This document shows, one piece after another, positions 14,048 through 16,110 of a stretch of 16,110 nt of DNA. The number at the start of each line of letters is the position of its first letter. The stretch's first letter is position 1. The notes below the pieces were generated by a model. That model worked only from the letters and a program-made list of their open reading frames with translations. It did not search any database and was not told where the DNA came from. Source of the DNA: Flavobacteriaceae bacterium (lineage in GTDB: Bacteria; Bacteroidota; Bacteroidia; Flavobacteriales; Flavobacteriaceae); assembly GCA_016649785.1 (NCBI GenBank), contig JAENXB010000040.1, positions 1 to 16,110 on the forward strand, given 5' to 3'. A program made the translations under genes and the position numbers.

Positions 14048-15418
14048 ATGGAAATCACCAACACTTTAATCCAAAAATATAATATTCCGGGACCAAGATA
14101 CACCAGCTATCCCACAGTTCCTTTTTGGGATGAAGCTGGAATTTCCTATGAGAACTGGATCAAAACAGCCCAAAAATCATTTGACGAGAGCAACCAATCT
14201 GAAGGGATAAGCATTTACATCCACCTTCCGTTTTGTGAGAGTCTTTGTACTTTTTGCGGTTGCCACAAGCGCATAACAAAAAGACATAGTGTTGAGGAAC
14301 CTTATATTGAGACGGTATTGAAAGAATGGGCTTTGTATTGTGATGTTTTAAGCGAAAAACCCCGCATCAGGGAAATTCATTTGGGAGGCGGAACCCCAAC
14401 ATTTTTCAGCCCTGAGAATTTAAAAAAACTGATTGACGGAATTTTTGAGAAAGCCGATAAATTCCCTGGATACGAATTCAGCTTTGAAGGTCATCCCAAC
14501 AACACTACCGAAAAACATCTTCAAACCCTGTTCGATCTTGGATTTAAACGCGCCAGTTTCGGGGTACAGGATTACGATTTGAAAGTTCAAAAAGCCATCA
14601 ACCGCTTGCAACCTTATAAGAGGGTGGAGGATGTTACCAATAATTGCCGTAAAATAGGCTATACATCTGTAAGTCACGATCTGGTCTTTGGTTTGCCACA
14701 TCAAACCAAAGAGGCCATTATAGATACCATTACCAAAACCAAACAGCTAAAACCGGACAGGATCGCTTTTTACAGCTACGCGCACGTGCCATGGATTAAA
14801 GGTGTGGGGCAAAGAGGTTATGATGATAACGATCTTCCAACTGCCGAAGAAAAACGGGAACTGTACGAAGCCGGAAAAAAACTCCTCGGGGAACTGGGTT
14901 ATATAGAAATAGGAATGGATCATTTTGCCCTAAAAACCGATTCCTTGTATAAGGCGATGAAAAACAAAACCCTTCACCGGAATTTCATGGGCTATAGCGC
15001 AAGTAAAACTCAGTTGATGATTGGTTTGGGAATGAGCTCCATAAGCGATTCCTGGCATAGTTTTGCACAAAATGTAAAAACTATTGAAGAGTATACCGAA
15101 TTGGTGAACAAAGGCCTTATTCCTATTTTTAGAGGTCACCTGCTTACAGCGGAAGATTTGATTATCCGAAAACATATTTTAAACATCATGTGCAATTTTG
15201 AGACTTCCTGGGAAAGCGATGATATGAAATTTCCTGAATTGGAAGAATGCCTTAGCCGATTGGATGAAATGGTGGAAGACGGCCTTGTAGAAATCAGCGA
15301 AACAGGATTGAGGCTTCCCGAGGAAGCACGTCCGTTCGTGCGCAATGTTTGTATGGCTTTTGATTTGAAATTAATACACAATCAGCCAAAAACCCGTATT
15401 TTTTCTATGACGATTTAA
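14048..15418 (+). CDS. hemN: Oxygen-independent coproporphyrinogen III oxidase
   Basis: A radical SAM enzyme that decarboxylates two propionates of coproporphyrinogen III to give protoporphyrinogen IX without oxygen; cytoplasmic, heme biosynthesis. The protein has 456 residues, normal length. The N-terminus YNIPGPRYTSYPT is specific for true HemN and rules out the heme chaperone HemW. The radical SAM cluster motif is C63-x3-C67-x2-C70, followed by Cys72 (FCESLCTFCGC), the same arrangement as in E. coli HemN, where the extra cysteine is also conserved. Tyr57 in IYIHLPF precedes it, and GGGTPTFF is the SAM-binding glycine motif. The C-terminal HemN domain includes MGYSASKTQLMIGLGMSSIS. It stands alone with its own promoter and is followed by a strong hairpin. 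Confidence 0.96.
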   Translation: MEITNTLIQKYNIPGPRYTSYPTVPFWDEAGISYENWIKTAQKSFDESNQSEGISIYIHLPFCESLCTFCGCHKRITKRHSVEEPYIETVLKEWALYCDVLSEKPRIREIHLGGGTPTFFSPENLKKLIDGIFEKADKFPGYEFSFEGHPNNTTEKHLQTLFDLGFKRASFGVQDYDLKVQKAINRLQPYKRVEDVTNNCRKIGYTSVSHDLVFGLPHQTKEAIIDTITKTKQLKPDRIAFYSYAHVPWIKGVGQRGYDDNDLPTAEEKRELYEAGKKLLGELGYIEIGMDHFALKTDSLYKAMKNKTLHRNFMGYSASKTQLMIGLGMSSISDSWHSFAQNVKTIEEYTELVNKGLIPIFRGHLLTAEDLIIRKHILNIMCNFETSWESDDMKFPELEECLSRLDEMVEDGLVEISETGLRLPEEARPFVRNVCMAFDLKLIHNQPKTRIFSMTI

Positions 15419-15453
15419 GAAGATTCGAAAACTTTAAAATTTATTTTTAATAC

Positions 15454-15498
15454 TGAAAGCCGTAAACTCAGATTGTAAATCTGCGTTTACGGCTTTCA
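15454..15498 (+). terminator. Long near-perfect hairpin downstream of hemN
   Basis: Two 14-nt arms, 15454-15467 and 15485-15498 (5' arm TGAAAGCCGTAAAC), pair perfectly. After one T/G mismatch, CAGATT (15469-15474) pairs with AATCTG (15478-15483) around a GTA loop. It starts 36 bp after the hemN stop. No U-run follows on the plus strand, although T-rich sequence lies before it (so behind it on the minus strand). It may still stop transcription or protect the 3' end of the hemN mRNA; alternatively it is a small palindromic repeat. Confidence 0.55.
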
Positions 15499-15598
15499 CT
15501 GCTTTAAATGGAATTGGGAATTAAGAATCTTTTATACATTGAAAAAGCCAATGTTTCGCCGAAACTCATTAAATTGAAATGGTTTTAAAAGAAATATT

Positions 15599-16110
15599 AT
15601 GAATTACCAGATCACTTCCCTCAAAAAGTTGCAAAATGAAGGTATAGATATCAATCGACTTCCTTTTTCCATCCGAATATTACTTGAAAATGTGTTGCGC
15701 AATCACGATGGTTATGCCATTACCGATGAGCATTTGCATACGCTCTCGCATTGGGATTCATCCGGTACAGATAAAGATATTCCGTTTAAACCCGCCCGGG
15801 TGTTAATGCAGGACTTTACAGGAGTTCCCGCGGTGGTGGACATCGCTTCCATACGGGCAGAAGTAGTTAGAAGGGGAGGCGATGGTTCAAAAATAAATCC
15901 CGTAATTCCGGTCGATTTAATTATTGACCACTCGGTCCAGGTAGATTTTTTTGGCACTGATTATTCGCGGGCCAGAAATGTAGAAAAGGAATACGAGCGC
16001 AATTCAGAACGATATAAATTACTAAAATGGGCTCAAAAAGGATTGGATAATTTCACGGTGGTACCTCCCGGAATGGGGATTTGTCATCAGGTAAATCTGG
16101 AATACCTCGC
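15599..16110 (+). CDS. acnA: Aconitate hydratase, AcnA type (5' part only)
   Basis: Converts citrate to isocitrate via cis-aconitate in the TCA cycle, using a [4Fe-4S] cluster. The first 170 residues are present; the gene runs off the right edge. The segments FKPARVLMQDFTGVPAVVDI, NPVIPVDLIIDHSVQVD, ERYKLLKWAQKGLDNF and VVPPGMGICHQVNLEYL are closely similar to E. coli AcnA and eukaryotic IRP1. The cluster cysteines lie beyond the window. The ATG at 15599 is the first in frame after a TGA at 15575-15577. It gives an N-terminus about 20 residues shorter than E. coli AcnA, beginning directly with the conserved SLKKL helix. No clear -7 consensus was found in the 180-bp gap after hemN. Confidence 0.93.
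   Translation, partial: MNYQITSLKKLQNEGIDINRLPFSIRILLENVLRNHDGYAITDEHLHTLSHWDSSGTDKDIPFKPARVLMQDFTGVPAVVDIASIRAEVVRRGGDGSKINPVIPVDLIIDHSVQVDFFGTDYSRARNVEKEYERNSERYKLLKWAQKGLDNFTVVPPGMGICHQVNLEYL

Noticed and set aside
14048..15418. HemW (heme chaperone) instead of HemN
   Set aside because: The N-terminal YNIPGPRYTSYPT segment and the CxxxCxxCxC cluster with the fourth Cys are those of true HemN; HemW lacks both.

Overview
The window looks like chromosomal DNA of a member of the Bacteroidota, most probably a Flavobacteriaceae relative. It is AT-rich, its genes mostly lack clear Shine-Dalgarno sequences, and several starts are preceded by the Bacteroidota -7 promoter box TAnnTTTG. Two genes belong to families typical of this group: a DUF5686/carboxypeptidase-regulatory-like surface protein and a DUF6503-like lipoprotein. 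No tRNA, rRNA, CRISPR array, insertion sequence or prophage gene was seen.

Layout. Positions 1-1220 (minus strand) hold the 5' part of a DUF5686-type outer-membrane protein gene and smpB. Positions 1319-2004 (plus) hold a small two-gene module: a 79-residue hypothetical protein overlapping a minimal nucleotidyltransferase gene that is broken by a frameshift. A lipoprotein gene (2084-2827, plus) faces a 67-residue four-cysteine protein (2944-3147, minus). Positions 3311-10097 (minus) carry nine tightly packed genes in the order atpD-C-Q-R-B-E-F-A-G. This is the diagnostic order of the N-ATPase, the 'alternate' Na+-translocating F-type ATPase. After a 435-bp divergent intergenic region come ccsBA (10533-13718, plus; cytochrome c heme export and ligation), hemN (14048-15418, plus; oxygen-independent coproporphyrinogen III oxidase) and the 5' end of an AcnA-type aconitase gene (from 15599).

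How the genes fit together. The N-ATPase operon is the centre of interest. It contains the extra membrane genes atpQ and atpR and has no separate delta gene (atpH). Its atpF product is a long b subunit whose C-terminus resembles the delta C-terminal domain. Its c subunit has Glu in both helices plus the Ser/Thr/Tyr Na+-coordinating residues. N-ATPases are usually second ATPases beside the housekeeping F-ATPase and are thought to pump Na+ outward at the expense of ATP. The right-hand part (ccsBA, hemN) concerns heme and cytochrome c under low oxygen. Both of these genes are preceded by the same arrangement: a CRP/FNR-type dyad TATGAC-N5-TCA, then 21-22 bp, then TTAATTTT(G/A). This suggests a shared activator of the CRP/FNR family and is, to me, the least expected signal in the window.
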